This document shows positions 1 to 10,628 of a stretch of 64,000 nt of DNA, piece after piece. This stretch comes from Luteibacter rhizovicinus DSM 16549 (GTDB lineage: Bacteria; Pseudomonadota; Gammaproteobacteria; Xanthomonadales; Rhodanobacteraceae), in NCBI RefSeq assembly GCF_001887595.1, contig NZ_CP017480.1:2508001-2572000 (forward strand), in the 5' to 3' direction. The notes beneath the pieces were generated by a model. That model saw only the letters and a program-made list of their open reading frames with translations, did not search any database and had not been told where the DNA came from. Each line of letters begins with the position of its first letter. Within the stretch, counting starts at the first letter, position 1. Position numbers and translations under genes: made by a program.

Positions 1-1
1 G

Positions 2-658
2 ATGAAGCGCTCGACTATCCTCCTTTCCGCCCTGGTCCTTGCCGTCTTTTCGGCAGGCTCCGCCATGGCCGCCACGGATGACCTCGATATCCGCCGGCTG
101 AACTCCAGCCTGGACCAGCTCTCCGCGGACCCTGTCCTCGGTGGCTATGCCCAGGCCGAGCAGGCGCGGGCCCGTGAGGCGATCAACCAGATGGGCCAGT
201 TCAAGCCAAAGGACAAGGAACACGCCCACTATCTGTATATCGCCGAGCGCCGGGTCGACATTGCCAAGGCGATGGCCCAGTTCCAGGACGCGCAGAGCAA
301 GTCGGCCCAGCTGGACCGCGAGCACGATTCCATCCTGCTCGAAGCCAGCCGCCTCGACGCCGAGATGGCGCGCCGCCAGCTCGAGCAGCAGCGCGCCCAG
401 AACCAGATGATCCAGGAAGAGGCCGCCCGCCTGCAGCAGCAGGGCGTGGAGTACTCGCAGGCTCTGGATCAGGCCAAGGCCGAAGGCGACAAGGCCCGCC
501 AGGTCGCTGCCGCCCAGGCCAAGGTCGCCAACGCGGCCAAGAAGCAGGCCGCCCTGGCCGAGGCCGCGGCACGCGCCATGCGTGACGCGAGCTCGTCCGA
601 CGGTGCGGCCGACCCGGCGCCGACGCCAAAGAAAAAGAAAAGCAGCAACGGCAACTGA
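2..658 (+). CDS. Secreted DUF4398-type coiled-coil protein
   Basis: A 218-residue protein with a clear Sec signal peptide (residues 1-23, basic MKR start, hydrophobic core, AMA cleavage motif before ATDD). Residues about 30-105 resemble the DUF4398 region, which in other bacteria is often followed by an OmpA domain; here no OmpA domain follows. Residues about 85-190 are a long charged, Gln/Ala/Glu-rich helix that should form a coiled coil, and the protein ends in a basic Lys-rich tail. It is probably periplasmic or envelope-associated; the function is unknown. The ATG sits at the second base of the window, so the ribosome site and upstream neighbours cannot be seen and an earlier start is possible. 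Confidence 0.75.
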   Translation: MKRSTILLSALVLAVFSAGSAMAATDDLDIRRLNSSLDQLSADPVLGGYAQAEQARAREAINQMGQFKPKDKEHAHYLYIAERRVDIAKAMAQFQDAQSKSAQLDREHDSILLEASRLDAEMARRQLEQQRAQNQMIQEEAARLQQQGVEYSQALDQAKAEGDKARQVAAAQAKVANAAKKQAALAEAAARAMRDASSSDGAADPAPTPKKKKSSNGN

Positions 659-670
659 ACGACCTGCTCT

Positions 671-741
671 TGTAGGAGCCGATTCATCGGCGATGCTCGT
701 TCATGTCGCGAGCACCCATCGCCGATAAATCGGCTCCTACA
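671..741. repeat. REP-like palindrome (TGTAGGAGCC type)
   Basis: Two inverted arms of about 25 nt (671-695 and 717-741) start and end with TGTAGGAGCC/GGCTCCTACA and carry the core GATTCATCGGCGAT, with one mismatch (TCATCGG against TAAATCGG). They enclose a 21-nt spacer. This is the intergenic REP family seen again at 44533, 55728 and 60360. It lies just downstream of the DUF4398 gene. Confidence 0.85.
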
Positions 742-945
742 GGAAGCCGGTGGGATAACTCGCCCCGGCCCCGCCAGACGGCGGGCCCGGGGCTTGCCTG
801 CCGCCTAAACCGTTGCGCCCGCAACCATTTTTTCATGCGTCGATTGAGAAAGATCGGTCTTGCGGCACCTTATCGAGCGGAGTAGCTTCGAACTCCCGCC
901 ACGCGAAAAACACGTGACGGCCCTCCCCAACGCGAGGAGCTCGCT

Positions 946-1173
946 ATGTTCGAAAACCAGCAGCGCGACGACGTCGAAAAGTTCATCCACGCCGATGCCG
1001 ACACCCGTCGTCTCTTCTACCGTCACCAGGAACTCGACACCAAGCTGCATGACGCCAATATCGGCTGTCTGCCCATGGATGACCAAAGCCTGGCGGGACT
1101 CAAGAAAGAAAAGCTGCAGGCAAAGGAGAAGCTCCAGCGAATGTGGGACAGCTGGCAGCAATCACGACACTGA
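946..1173 (+). CDS. DUF465 (YdcH-like) small protein
   Basis: A 75-residue, highly charged, predominantly helical protein. It matches the DUF465/YdcH family: an N-terminal FHxxDADTRxLFxRHxELDxK-like stretch (residues 13-33) followed by a helix rich in KKEKLxxKEKL (about 52-64). Family members are short helical-hairpin cytosolic proteins of unknown function. The ATG at 946 is preceded by a good ribosome site (GAGGAG at 934-939). It is monocistronic: a strong terminator follows 30 nt after the stop. A longer out-of-frame reading at 860-1195 was not used. Confidence 0.85.
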   Translation: MFENQQRDDVEKFIHADADTRRLFYRHQELDTKLHDANIGCLPMDDQSLAGLKKEKLQAKEKLQRMWDSWQQSRH

Positions 1174-1202
1174 CCCGATCGAACGGGTTCACTAATTCAG
1201 GG

Positions 1203-1233
1203 AAACGGGCACGGAAACGTGCCCGTTTTTTTT
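1203..1233 (+). terminator. Rho-independent terminator
   Basis: A 10-bp perfect stem (AAACGGGCAC with GTGCCCGTTT), a 6-nt loop and a run of eight T. It ends transcription of the DUF465 gene and separates it from the PLP enzyme. Confidence 0.9.
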
Positions 1234-1358
1234 GGTCTTCCCTACACCCTTTCGGATCGGCCGAGAAGCCGGGCATCGGTTCAGCGCGTCACCCTTTATC
1301 ATGTGCGCCCAAAGGGGCGAGGTCGCAGGGACCGCGCCCGAGCAATGATGGAGTTCCA

Positions 1359-2729
1359 ATGAGCGTTCATGACAGCGTCCTCGATCTGATCGGCCACACC
1401 CCCATGGTGCGCGCCCAGCGTCTGGATACTGGCCGTTGCGAGCTCTTCCTGAAACTCGAAAGCGCCAACCCGGGCGGTTCGGTGAAGGACCGCATCGGCA
1501 TGTCGATGATCGAAGGTGCCGAGCGTGCCGGGAAGATCAAGCCAGGCGACACCCTCGTGGAAGGTACGGCCGGCAATACTGGCCTGGGCCTCGCCCTTGT
1601 CGCGCAGCAGAAGGGTTATCGCCTCGTTCTGGTCGTACCCGACAAGATGAGTCGCGAGAAGATCTTCAACCTCAAGGCCATGGGTGCCGAAGTGGTGCTT
1701 ACCCGCTCCGACGTGGCCAAGGGTCACCCCGAGTACTACCAGGACATGGCCGAGCGCATCGCGCGCGAAACGCCGGGCGCCTATTTCATCAACCAGTTCG
1801 GCAATCCGGACAACCCGCTGGCGCATCAGCAGACCACCGGCCCCGAGATCCTCGAGCAGATGGACGGCAAGGTCGACGCCATCGTCGTCGGCTGCGGTTC
1901 GTCGGGCACGATGAGCGGTCTCACGGCCTACCTGCGCGAGCATTCGCCGCACACCCGCATCATCCTGGCCGATCCGGTCGGCTCCATCCTTGCCGAGTAC
2001 ATCAACGACGGCGTCCTGTCGGAGAAGTCGGGCAGCTGGATGGTCGAAGGCATCGGCGAGGACTTCCTGCCCTCGATCAGCGACTTCTCGATGGTCGAGA
2101 AGGCGTTCGCGATCAGCGACAAGGAAAGCTTCCTCGCCGCGCGCGAGCTGCTGGCGAAGGAAGGCGTCCTCGGCGGTTCGTCCACCGGTACCCTGCTGGC
2201 TGCCGCCCTGAAGTACTGCCGTGAACAGACCGAGCCCAAGCGGGTCGTCACGCTGGTCTGCGACACCGGCAACAAGTACCTGTCGAAGATGTACAACGAC
2301 TACTGGATGCTCGACAACGGCTTCCTCGAGCGGGAACGCTACGGCGACCTGCGCGACCTGATCCTGCGTCCCTATGCCCAGCGCGACACCGTGGTCATCA
2401 AGCCGGACGACATGCTGGTCACCGCCTATAACCGCATGAAGCTGTACGACGTCTCGCAGCTGCCGGTGATGGAGGGCGAGCGCATCGTCGGCATTCTCGA
2501 CGAATCCGACGTGCTGATGCACGTCCATGCCGACGAACGACGGTTTCGCGATCCGGTCGCCACGGCCATGATCGCTTCGCCGGAAATGCTCCAGGTCCGC
2601 GAACCGATCGATGCATTATTGCCGGTGTTCGAGAAGGGTCACGTAGCCATCGTGGTCGACGGCGAGCAGTTCCTCGGACTGATCACCCGGATCGACCTGC
2701 TCAACTACCTGCGTCGCAAAGTCAACTAA
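1359..2729 (+). CDS. cbs: Cystathionine beta-synthase-type PLP enzyme with CBS pair
   Basis: 456 residues. The N-terminal fold-type II PLP domain carries the Schiff-base lysine in SVKDRI (K43), the substrate loop GTAGNTG (69-75) and the phosphate-binding loop GCGSSGTMSG (179-188). Residues about 335-456 hold two CBS motifs, giving the domain order of cystathionine beta-synthase rather than CysK/CysM. Expected reaction: serine plus homocysteine to cystathionine. This fits the cystathionine gamma-lyase/synthase gene at 8646, which would complete transsulfuration. The start at 1359 is preceded by GGAG; the frame is open further upstream but without family similarity. glmS follows after 15 nt, so the two may be cotranscribed. 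An O-acetylserine-type specificity cannot be excluded from sequence. Confidence 0.88.
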   Translation: MSVHDSVLDLIGHTPMVRAQRLDTGRCELFLKLESANPGGSVKDRIGMSMIEGAERAGKIKPGDTLVEGTAGNTGLGLALVAQQKGYRLVLVVPDKMSREKIFNLKAMGAEVVLTRSDVAKGHPEYYQDMAERIARETPGAYFINQFGNPDNPLAHQQTTGPEILEQMDGKVDAIVVGCGSSGTMSGLTAYLREHSPHTRIILADPVGSILAEYINDGVLSEKSGSWMVEGIGEDFLPSISDFSMVEKAFAISDKESFLAARELLAKEGVLGGSSTGTLLAAALKYCREQTEPKRVVTLVCDTGNKYLSKMYNDYWMLDNGFLERERYGDLRDLILRPYAQRDTVVIKPDDMLVTAYNRMKLYDVSQLPVMEGERIVGILDESDVLMHVHADERRFRDPVATAMIASPEMLQVREPIDALLPVFEKGHVAIVVDGEQFLGLITRIDLLNYLRRKVN

Positions 2730-2744
2730 AAAGGATCACGACTC

Positions 2745-4574
2745 ATGTGTGGAATTGTTGCTGCGGTTGCCCAGCGCGATATCGCGCCGATCCTCATCGC
2801 CGGCCTGAAGGCCCTTGAATACCGCGGCTACGATTCCGCGGGCATGGCCATCGCCGATGGCGGCGAGATTCGCCGCGTTCGCGCGAAGGGCAAGGTCCGC
2901 GAGATGGAAGCCCTTTACGACGCCGATCCGGTGCCGGGCGGTACCGGTATCGCGCATACGCGCTGGGCGACGCATGGCGTGCCCAGCGAAGCCAATGCGC
3001 ACCCGCACGTGCAGGGCCGCATCGCCATCGTGCACAACGGCATCATCGAGAACTACGCATCCCTGCGCGATGGGCTCAGGGCCAAGGGCCGCACCTTCCA
3101 TTCGGAAACCGACACCGAGGTGATGGGTGCGGTGATCGATGAGCATGTGCAGGCCGGTAAGTCGCTGCGTGAGGCCGTCACCGCCGCGGTGCGTGAACTC
3201 GAAGGTGCCTACGCCATCGCCGTGATGAGCCTGGATGAACCCGAGCGCATCGTCGGTGCCCGCCGTGGCTGCCCCCTGCTGGTCGGTATCGGCATCGGTG
3301 AGCACTTCCTCGGATCGGACGCGCAGGCGCTGATCAAGGTCACCAACCGGATGATGTACCTCGAAGAGGACGACGTAGTCGAAATCACTCGCGACAGCGT
3401 CGAGGTCTTCGGCCTCGACGGCCAGCGCGTGGACCGCACGGCGCACGAGAGCGAGATCAGTGCCGACTCCGTCGAGCGTGGCGAGTACCGTCATTACATG
3501 CAGAAGGAAATCTTCGAGCAGCCGCGCGCCGTCGCCGATACCCTCGAAGGCCGCATCGGCCCGCATGGCATCCTGCCGAACATCTTCGGTATCGATGCCG
3601 ATCCGATCCTCGAGAAGACCCGCGCTATCCATATCGTCGCCTGCGGTACCAGTTACCACGCCGGCATGGTGGCCAAGTACTGGATCGAGCAGTTCGCCCG
3701 GATCCCGGTCGTCGTCGAAGTCGCCAGCGAATACCGCTACCGCGATGTTGTCGTGCCGGAGAACACGCTGTTTGTCGCCGTGTCGCAGTCGGGCGAGACC
3801 GCCGATACGCTGGCGGCGATGCGTGAATCGCGTCGCCGCGGTTACCTGGCTACGTTCGCCATCTGCAACGTGCCCGAGTCGTCGGTGGTCCGCGAATCCG
3901 ACCTGCGCCTGATGACGCGGGCGGGTCCGGAAATCGGCGTCGCCTCGACCAAGGCGTTCACCACCCAGCTCACGGCGTTCGCGTTGCTGGCGCTGGACCT
4001 TGGTCGCCGTCGTGGCCTGGATGGTGCGAAGTACCTCGAGCACTGCAAGGAACTGCAGTCGCTGCCGCGTTACATCGAGAACGCGCTGAAGATCGAGCCG
4101 GAGATCCTCCGGATCGCCGATCACTTCATCAACAAGCAGCACGCCCTGTTCCTGGGTCGTGGCGCGCAGTTCCCGGTGGCCCTGGAAGGCTCGCTCAAGC
4201 TCAAGGAAATCTCGTACATCCACGCCGAGGCCTACCCGGCCGGTGAGCTCAAGCACGGCCCGCTGGCGCTGGTCGACGAGAACATGCCGATCGTGGCGGT
4301 CGCCCCGAACGGCCCGTTGCTCGACAAGCTGAAGTCTAACCTGCAGGAAGTGCGGGCTCGTGGTGGCGAACTGATCGTTTTTGCCGATGAGCGCGCGGAG
4401 ATGGATGACGGTACCGAGCACGTGGCGATGGTACGCGTGGATGGCGGTGGCGACCTGATCGCGCCGGCTGTGTTCACGATTCCGCTGCAGTTGCTGGCTT
4501 ATCACGTCGCCGTGCAGCGCGGGACGGACGTGGATCAACCGCGGAATCTGGCGAAGTCGGTGACGGTGGAATAA
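2745..4574 (+). CDS. glmS: Glucosamine-6-phosphate synthase GlmS
   Basis: 609 residues, about the length of E. coli GlmS. It begins MCGIV, so Cys2 becomes the N-terminal nucleophile of the class II glutamine amidotransferase domain (about 1-240), with the [10 protein letters not shown] motif at 25-34. Two SIS sugar-isomerase domains follow (about 285-425 and 455-600), with SQSGETADT and the C-terminal tail ending in KSVTVE. It converts fructose-6-phosphate and glutamine to glucosamine-6-phosphate, feeding UDP-GlcNAc for peptidoglycan and LPS. The AAGGA ribosome site lies about 10 nt before the ATG. The neighbouring acyltransferase starts 13 nt after the stop. No glmS ribozyme is seen in the 15-nt upstream gap. 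Confidence 0.98.
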   Translation: MCGIVAAVAQRDIAPILIAGLKALEYRGYDSAGMAIADGGEIRRVRAKGKVREMEALYDADPVPGGTGIAHTRWATHGVPSEANAHPHVQGRIAIVHNGIIENYASLRDGLRAKGRTFHSETDTEVMGAVIDEHVQAGKSLREAVTAAVRELEGAYAIAVMSLDEPERIVGARRGCPLLVGIGIGEHFLGSDAQALIKVTNRMMYLEEDDVVEITRDSVEVFGLDGQRVDRTAHESEISADSVERGEYRHYMQKEIFEQPRAVADTLEGRIGPHGILPNIFGIDADPILEKTRAIHIVACGTSYHAGMVAKYWIEQFARIPVVVEVASEYRYRDVVVPENTLFVAVSQSGETADTLAAMRESRRRGYLATFAICNVPESSVVRESDLRLMTRAGPEIGVASTKAFTTQLTAFALLALDLGRRRGLDGAKYLEHCKELQSLPRYIENALKIEPEILRIADHFINKQHALFLGRGAQFPVALEGSLKLKEISYIHAEAYPAGELKHGPLALVDENMPIVAVAPNGPLLDKLKSNLQEVRARGGELIVFADERAEMDDGTEHVAMVRVDGGGDLIAPAVFTIPLQLLAYHVAVQRGTDVDQPRNLAKSVTVE

Positions 4575-4587
4575 GGGCCCCGCTGAC

Positions 4588-5070
4588 GTGACCGACCAGC
4601 CAATCATCCACGCCCTCTCCGACGTCCAGTCCAGGAGCGTGGGTGCCCGCACGACGGTGTGGCAGTTCGTGGTGATCCTCGCCGACGCAGTGATCGGCAA
4701 GGACTGCAACATCTGCTCACACTGTTTCATCGAGAACGACGTCGTCGTCGGCGATCGCGTTACGGTGAAGAGTGGCGTGCAGCTATGGGACGGTGTGCGT
4801 CTCGAAGACGACGTCTTCGTCGGTCCGAATGCCACCTTCACCAACGATCGGATGCCACGGTCACGCCAGCACCTGGAACGCTTTCCCCAGACTCTCGTGC
4901 GTCGCGGCGCGTCGATTGGCGGCGGCGCGACCATTCTGCCGGGCCTGGAGATCGGCGAGCGGGCGATGGTCGGGGCAGGTGCGGTGGTGACGCGAGACGT
5001 CCCCGCACGAGCCATCGTCGTCGGGTCGCCCGCGCGCGTGATCGGCTACGTCGACGACGCGGTGTCGTAG
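4588..5070 (+). CDS. Left-handed beta-helix sugar acyltransferase (FdtC/WxcM-N-like)
   Basis: 160 residues built of hexapeptide repeats ([50 protein letters not shown]), with the [10 protein letters not shown] and FTNDR motifs typical of WxcM-N/FdtC-type dTDP-amino-sugar acetyltransferases. It starts with GTG 13 nt after glmS and is probably cotranscribed with it. Its last 25 nt overlap the end of rfbD on the other strand. It would acetylate a nucleotide-linked amino-deoxy sugar, but no aminotransferase or 3,4-ketoisomerase gene is present in the window, so the substrate is unknown. It might instead act on a sugar made elsewhere in the genome. Confidence 0.8.
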   Translation: MTDQPIIHALSDVQSRSVGARTTVWQFVVILADAVIGKDCNICSHCFIENDVVVGDRVTVKSGVQLWDGVRLEDDVFVGPNATFTNDRMPRSRQHLERFPQTLVRRGASIGGGATILPGLEIGERAMVGAGAVVTRDVPARAIVVGSPARVIGYVDDAVS

Positions 5071-5966
5071 TCGCCGTTGAGTACCTTGCGCAGGTCGCTT
5101 CGCCAGTCCGGCGGCATGACGCCGAACGACGCAAGGGTCTTGGTCGTATCGAGCACGGACCACGCCGGACGCTTCGCTGGCGTCGGGTAGTCGGCACTGG
5201 GGATAGGCAGCACGGAAGGCTTTCCCGGCAAGCGTCCGCTCGTCACCGCTTCGTCGAAGATCGCCTCGGCAAAGCCATGCCAGGTGGTATCACCCGCGGC
5301 TGTCAGGTGAAAGATGCCGCGTGGTCGCGCATGCGTCGCGCCATTTTTCAGCCACTTGTCGGCGATGTTCGCCGTGGCTTTCGCAAGGAAGCCGGCACTT
5401 GTCGGCGTGCCCCGTTGATCGTCGACCACGGAAAGCGAGTCGCGGTCGGCGCCGAGCCGCAGCATCGTCGTGAGAAAGTTTCTCCCGCGCAGGCTATAGA
5501 CCCAGGCCGTCCGCAATACGAGGTGATCCACCCCGGTCGCGGCGAGCGCCTGCTCGCCGGCGAGCTTGCTGTTCCCATAGACGCCGAGCGGCGCCGTGGC
5601 ATCGTCTTCGGTATAGGGGTGATGCGCCGTTCCGTCGAAGACATAGTCGGTGGAGTAGTGAATCACCGCGCCGCCCCAGGTGGCGACTGCCGCGCCGATC
5701 ACGCCGGGCAGGATCGCATTGATGCGCATCGCGGTGTCCGCATCGGTTTCCGCCTGATCCACCGCCGTATAGGCGGCTGCGTTTACGACCAGGTCGGGGC
5801 GCAGGCGGCGAAGCAGGCCATCGACGGCTGAAGGGTCGGAAAGGTCGCAGCGCAGGTCGTCGTTCGAGGTGGACCGGGACGATGCGTGTACCTCACCAAG
5901 AGCGGGCAGCGTGCCGCGTAGGTACCCGCCAAGCTGCCCGTCAGCGCCGAACAGCAGGATCTTCAC
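5046..5966 (-). CDS. rfbD: dTDP-4-dehydrorhamnose reductase
   Basis: 306 residues of the extended SDR family: N-terminal Rossmann motif GADGQLGG (8-15), YSTDYVFDG in the middle, and the catalytic Tyr/Lys pair in YGNSKLAGE. It catalyses the last step of dTDP-L-rhamnose synthesis. It is the last gene of the leftward rfbBACD operon, and its start overlaps rfbC by 4 nt (ATGA type). The 3' end overlaps the convergent acyltransferase gene by 25 nt with both reading frames intact, and no terminator separates the two. Confidence 0.96.
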   Translation of the reverse strand: MKILLFGADGQLGGYLRGTLPALGEVHASSRSTSNDDLRCDLSDPSAVDGLLRRLRPDLVVNAAAYTAVDQAETDADTAMRINAILPGVIGAAVATWGGAVIHYSTDYVFDGTAHHPYTEDDATAPLGVYGNSKLAGEQALAATGVDHLVLRTAWVYSLRGRNFLTTMLRLGADRDSLSVVDDQRGTPTSAGFLAKATANIADKWLKNGATHARPRGIFHLTAAGDTTWHGFAEAIFDEAVTSGRLPGKPSVLPIPSADYPTPAKRPAWSVLDTTKTLASFGVMPPDWRSDLRKVLNGDYDTASST

Positions 5967-6516
5967 GACAGGTAATCGGGAAGGCGGTCGCGCGATACTT
6001 CGTCAAAGAGCGGCGCCTTGCGATCCTTTGCCGAGAGCTCGGGGTCGGATACCGGCCAGTCGATGGCGAATCGGGCATCGTTCCAGCGAATCGACGCATC
6101 GGCGGCAGGGTCGTAAAGGGTCGTGCACTGGTAAACGAAGGTGGCCTCGTCGGAGACGACGCAAAACCCGTGCGCAAAGCCCGGTGCGATCCACAGGTGT
6201 CGCTTGTTGCTGCCGGAAAGCATGACCGCGACCGACTGGCCGAAGGTCGGTGACGCCGGGCGGATGTCCACCGCGACGTCGTAGACCTCGCCGTCGAGCA
6301 CGCTGACCAGCTTGCCCTGCGGGTTGGGCCACTGATAGTGCAGGCCGCGCAGGACACCGCGGCGCGAGCGCGAGACGTTGCTCTGCACGAAGCTGGCGTC
6401 GATGCCATTGGCCGCGAAGCGCGCCTGGTTGAAACTTTCATAGAAGAACCCGCGGTCGTCGCCGTGCACCGTCGGTTCGACGATCACGACGCCGGGGAGT
6501 TCCGTGGCGATGCACT

Positions 6517-6520
<4 letters not shown>
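5963..6520 (-). CDS. rfbC: dTDP-4-dehydrorhamnose 3,5-epimerase
   Basis: 185 residues, the normal length for RmlC. It has the cupin-fold signature: [10 protein letters not shown] (21-30), the catalytic histidine in GLHYQ (H61) and the conserved lysine in GKLV (K70). It epimerises C3 and C5 of dTDP-4-keto-6-deoxyglucose. It overlaps rfbD and rfbA by 4 nt each, indicating tight translational coupling. Confidence 0.97.
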
Positions 6521-7400
<880 letters not shown>

Positions 7401-7404
<4 letters not shown>

Positions 7405-8444
7405 TGTCCGAGCCGTTCCATCCGATAGCTGCCGTCGAGGATGCCAGTGACCCACGCTTGGTTGGCGAGATACCAGTCCACCGTGAGTGCCAGGCCGGAG
7501 GTGAAATCGTTGCGTGGCGTCCAGCCGAGTTCGCGTTGGATCTTGCCTGCGTCGATGGCGTAGCGCCGGTCGTGTCCGGGACGATCGCGGACGAAGCGGA
7601 TCAGCGAGGCGCGCGGCGTACTCGTCGGCACGCGGCTGTCCAGTAGCGCGCAGATCGTTTTCACCACGTCGAGGTTGGTCTGCTCGCTGTCACCGCCCAC
7701 GTTATAGGTCTCGCCGACGGTGCCCCTGCCGAGGACGGTGGCGATGGCGTCGCAGTGGTCCTCGACGAAAAGCCAGTCGCGGATGTTGAGTCCGTCGCCG
7801 TAGACGGGTAGTTCCTCGCCCGCGAGCGCCTTCTGGATCACCAGGGGGATCAACTTTTCCGGGAACTGATACGGGCCATAGTTGTTCGAGCAGTTCGTCG
7901 TCAGCGTAGGCAGGCCGTAGGTGTGGTGGAACGCGCGTACGAGGTGGTCCGACGCGGCCTTGGAAGCCGAGTAAGGGGAGTTCGGGGCGTAAGGCGTGCT
8001 TTCGGTGAAGCGACCCTCGGGGCCGAGCGAGCCGTACACCTCGTCCGTAGAAACGTGCAGGAAGCGAAACGCCTGAGCCTGGTCGGCGGAGAGTCCACGC
8101 CAGTAATCCCGGGTCACTTCCAGCAAGGCGAGGGTCGCGGTCACATTGGTCTGGATGAAGGCGGCCGGCCCGTCGATCGAGCGATCGACGTGCGACTCCG
8201 CGGCGAAATTGATCACGGCGTCCGGCCGGTGTTCGGCCAGCAAGGCGGTCACGAGAGGAGCGTCGCCGATGTCCCCCTGGACGAAGCGGTGCCCGGCATG
8301 GTCCCGGAGAGAGGCCAGGGTGGACAGATTGCCGGCGTAAGTCAGCTTGTCCAGGTTGATGACGTGGTGGCCCGTTGCCACGGCCCGATGAACGAAATTG
8401 CCGCCGATGAAGCCGGCGCCGCCGGTGACCAGAAGTGTGGACAT
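7401..8444 (-). CDS. rfbB: dTDP-glucose 4,6-dehydratase
   Basis: 347 residues of the extended SDR family: GGAGFIGGN near the N-terminus, catalytic STDEVYG (Thr-Asp-Glu) and YSASK with the Tyr/Lys pair, then [15 protein letters not shown]. It makes dTDP-4-keto-6-deoxyglucose. It is the first gene of the rfbBACD operon; the promoter must lie in the 201-nt divergent region shared with metB. The product is the branch point for both L-rhamnose and possible amino-deoxysugars. Confidence 0.97.
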
Positions 8445-8645
8445 GAACGACCTTGATGGGGCCCCGAGTGAGCTCTCGCAGGCATTGCCGCCGATTATGG
8501 GCGATCACGCACCCTCAGTCGCCTACACCGGGAGTAGATGAACACCGCTTCATACTCTCCTGCCGAGAGAACGCCAAGACGGTAATATAAGGCGCTTTAC
8601 CGTAGCGCATCGTGCGCGCTCGGAACAATTATCTCAGGTAGATCA

Positions 8646-9815
8646 ATGGCTTCCAAGAAAGCGACGCAAGAACTGGGTTTGGGCACCCGGGCGATTCACG
8701 CCGGCCAGCACCCCGATCCGTCGACGGGCGCCATCATGACGCCGATCTACGCGACTTCGACCTACGTGCAGTCCAGTCCGGGCAAGCACCAAGGCTACGA
8801 GTACTCGCGAACCCAGAATCCCACGCGCATGGCCTATGAGCGCTGTGTCGCCGACCTCGAGGGCGGTGTCGCCGGCTTCGCCTTCGGCTCCGGGCTGGGC
8901 GGCGCCTCGACGGTATTGGACCTGCTCGACTCGGGCGACCATGTCATCGCGATGGACGATCTCTACGGTGGCACCTACCGGTTGTTCGAGCGCGTGCGCC
9001 GCCGCTCCGCCGGTCTGGACTTCACCTTCATCGACCTCAACGACACGGCAGCGCTGAAGGCTTCCCTGAAGCCGAACACCAAGATGATCTGGGCGGAAAC
9101 CCCGACCAACCCGATGCTGAAGCTGGTCGATCTGGCCAAGCTGTCGGCCTTCGCGAAGAAGCACGGCCTGATCCTCGTCGTCGACAACACCTTCTGCTCG
9201 CCCATGCTCCAGCGTCCGATCGAATACGGCGCGGACCTGGTCCTGCATTCGGCCACCAAGTACCTCAACGGTCACTCCGACATGGTCGGCGGCATCGTGG
9301 TCGCCGCCAACCAGGAGATGGCCGAGCGCATGGGTTTCCTGCAGAACTCGGTGGGCGCGGTCGCTGGTCCCTTCGATTCGTTCCTGGCCATGCGTGGCCT
9401 GAAGACCCTGCATCTGCGCATGCAGGCGCATTGCGCCTCCGCGCTGGATATCGCGCGCTGGCTCGAGAAGCATCCGGCCATCGAGAAGGTGATCTACCCC
9501 GGCCTGAAGTCGCATCCGCAGCACGCGCTGGCGCGGCGGCAGATGGATGGCTTCGGCGGGATCATTTCGGCCGAGGTGAAGGGTGGTATTCGCGCCGCTC
9601 GCAAGATGCTCGAGCGTTGCGAATTGTTCGCGCTGGCTGAGTCGCTGGGCGGCGTGGAGAGCCTGATTGAACACCCGGGGATCATGACGCATGCGTCGAT
9701 TCCGCCGGCGACGCGCAAGCGGCTGGGGATCAGCGATGGCTTGATCCGGCTGTCGGTGGGTGTGGAGGATGTGGAAGATCTGCGCACCGAGCTTACTCAT
9801 GCCCTGGGCCGTTGA
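8646..9815 (+). CDS. metB: Cystathionine gamma-lyase/gamma-synthase family enzyme
   Basis: 389 residues of the Cys/Met-metabolism PLP family. The PLP lysine is K205 in SATKYLNGHSD; YSRTQNPT (53-60) and GGTYRLFERV are also diagnostic. In Xanthomonas this gene, usually called metB, forms the left border of the variable O-antigen locus; here wzm starts 18 nt after its stop, so at least some O-antigen transcripts may start at its promoter. Lyase against synthase activity cannot be told from sequence; the partner beta-synthase at 1359 favours reverse transsulfuration (lyase). Confidence 0.9.
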   Translation: MASKKATQELGLGTRAIHAGQHPDPSTGAIMTPIYATSTYVQSSPGKHQGYEYSRTQNPTRMAYERCVADLEGGVAGFAFGSGLGGASTVLDLLDSGDHVIAMDDLYGGTYRLFERVRRRSAGLDFTFIDLNDTAALKASLKPNTKMIWAETPTNPMLKLVDLAKLSAFAKKHGLILVVDNTFCSPMLQRPIEYGADLVLHSATKYLNGHSDMVGGIVVAANQEMAERMGFLQNSVGAVAGPFDSFLAMRGLKTLHLRMQAHCASALDIARWLEKHPAIEKVIYPGLKSHPQHALARRQMDGFGGIISAEVKGGIRAARKMLERCELFALAESLGGVESLIEHPGIMTHASIPPATRKRLGISDGLIRLSVGVEDVEDLRTELTHALGR

Positions 9816-9833
9816 CACCAGAGGGTATGCTTC

Positions 9834-10628
9834 ATGAGTGAGCTACTACGCTCTGCATGGCGTTACCGCCATTTCATCCTCTCGTCCGTCAAAAATGACC
9901 TGAAGGCACGTTTCGCGCGAAGTCGCCTGGGCGCCGCGTGGATGGTGCTCCAGCCGCTGGCGCAGGTGGCCATCTATTCACTCGTGTTGTCGCGCGTGAT
10001 GGGCGCGAAACTCCCGGGCGTCACGAATCAGTACGCGTATTCCATTTATCTCATGGCGGGCATGCTTGCCTGGTCGCTCTTCGTCGAGGTCGTGCAGCGG
10101 TCCCTGACGTTGTTTGTCGACAACGGCAACTTGATGAAGAAGATTTACTTTCCGCGGGTATGTCTTCCGTTCATCGCGGTCGGTACCGCCCTGGTAAGTA
10201 ACGTGCTGCTCTTCGCGGCAACCGTTGCCATCTTCGCGTTGGTGGGGCATTTTCCGACGAGTGCGCTCGTGTGGCTGCCTGTCCTGGTTGTGGTCAATGT
10301 AGCGTTTTCGCTCGGCCTGGGCCTGCTGCTCGGCGTGATCAACGTATTCGTGCGGGACGTCGGACAGGTCATGGCTGTGGTGATCCAGCTATGGTTCTGG
10401 ATCACTCCCATCGTTTACATGCCGAGCATCCTGCCGCATGGGTTCGGCCGGATCATCGAGCTGAATCCGCTCTATTACATCGTCGGTGGATTCCAGGACG
10501 TCATGCTTTTCGACCGCACGCCGAACCTGGTTGCGCTGGGCTGGACGGCACTGGGCTCGCTGGTGTTGCTCGCCCTGGCATTCATGATGTTTCGCAAGGC
10601 AGCGCCTGAAATGGTCGACGTTTTATGA
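9834..10628 (+). CDS. wzm: O-antigen ABC transporter permease Wzm
   Basis: 264 residues, with an N-terminal amphipathic segment and about six hydrophobic membrane segments of the ABC-2 permease family. Typical Wzm features are RSRLGAAWMVLQPLAQ near residue 35 and NPLYYIVGGFQD before the last segments. It exports an undecaprenyl-diphosphate-linked polysaccharide across the inner membrane together with Wzt. Its stop overlaps the wzt start (ATGA). Its presence, with no Wzx or Wzy seen, puts this O-antigen in the ABC-transporter-dependent class. Confidence 0.95.
   Translation: MSELLRSAWRYRHFILSSVKNDLKARFARSRLGAAWMVLQPLAQVAIYSLVLSRVMGAKLPGVTNQYAYSIYLMAGMLAWSLFVEVVQRSLTLFVDNGNLMKKIYFPRVCLPFIAVGTALVSNVLLFAATVAIFALVGHFPTSALVWLPVLVVVNVAFSLGLGLLLGVINVFVRDVGQVMAVVIQLWFWITPIVYMPSILPHGFGRIIELNPLYYIVGGFQDVMLFDRTPNLVALGWTALGSLVLLALAFMMFRKAAPEMVDVL

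Noticed and set aside
2745..2760. glmS ribozyme
   Set aside because: Only 15 nt separate glmS from the upstream gene; no room for the ribozyme, and it is a Gram-positive feature.
2736..5015. 759-codon open frame antisense to glmS and the acyltransferase gene
   Set aside because: Antisense shadow typical of high-GC genes; no family similarity, low-complexity His/Arg/Asp-rich translation, and the other strand has GlmS.
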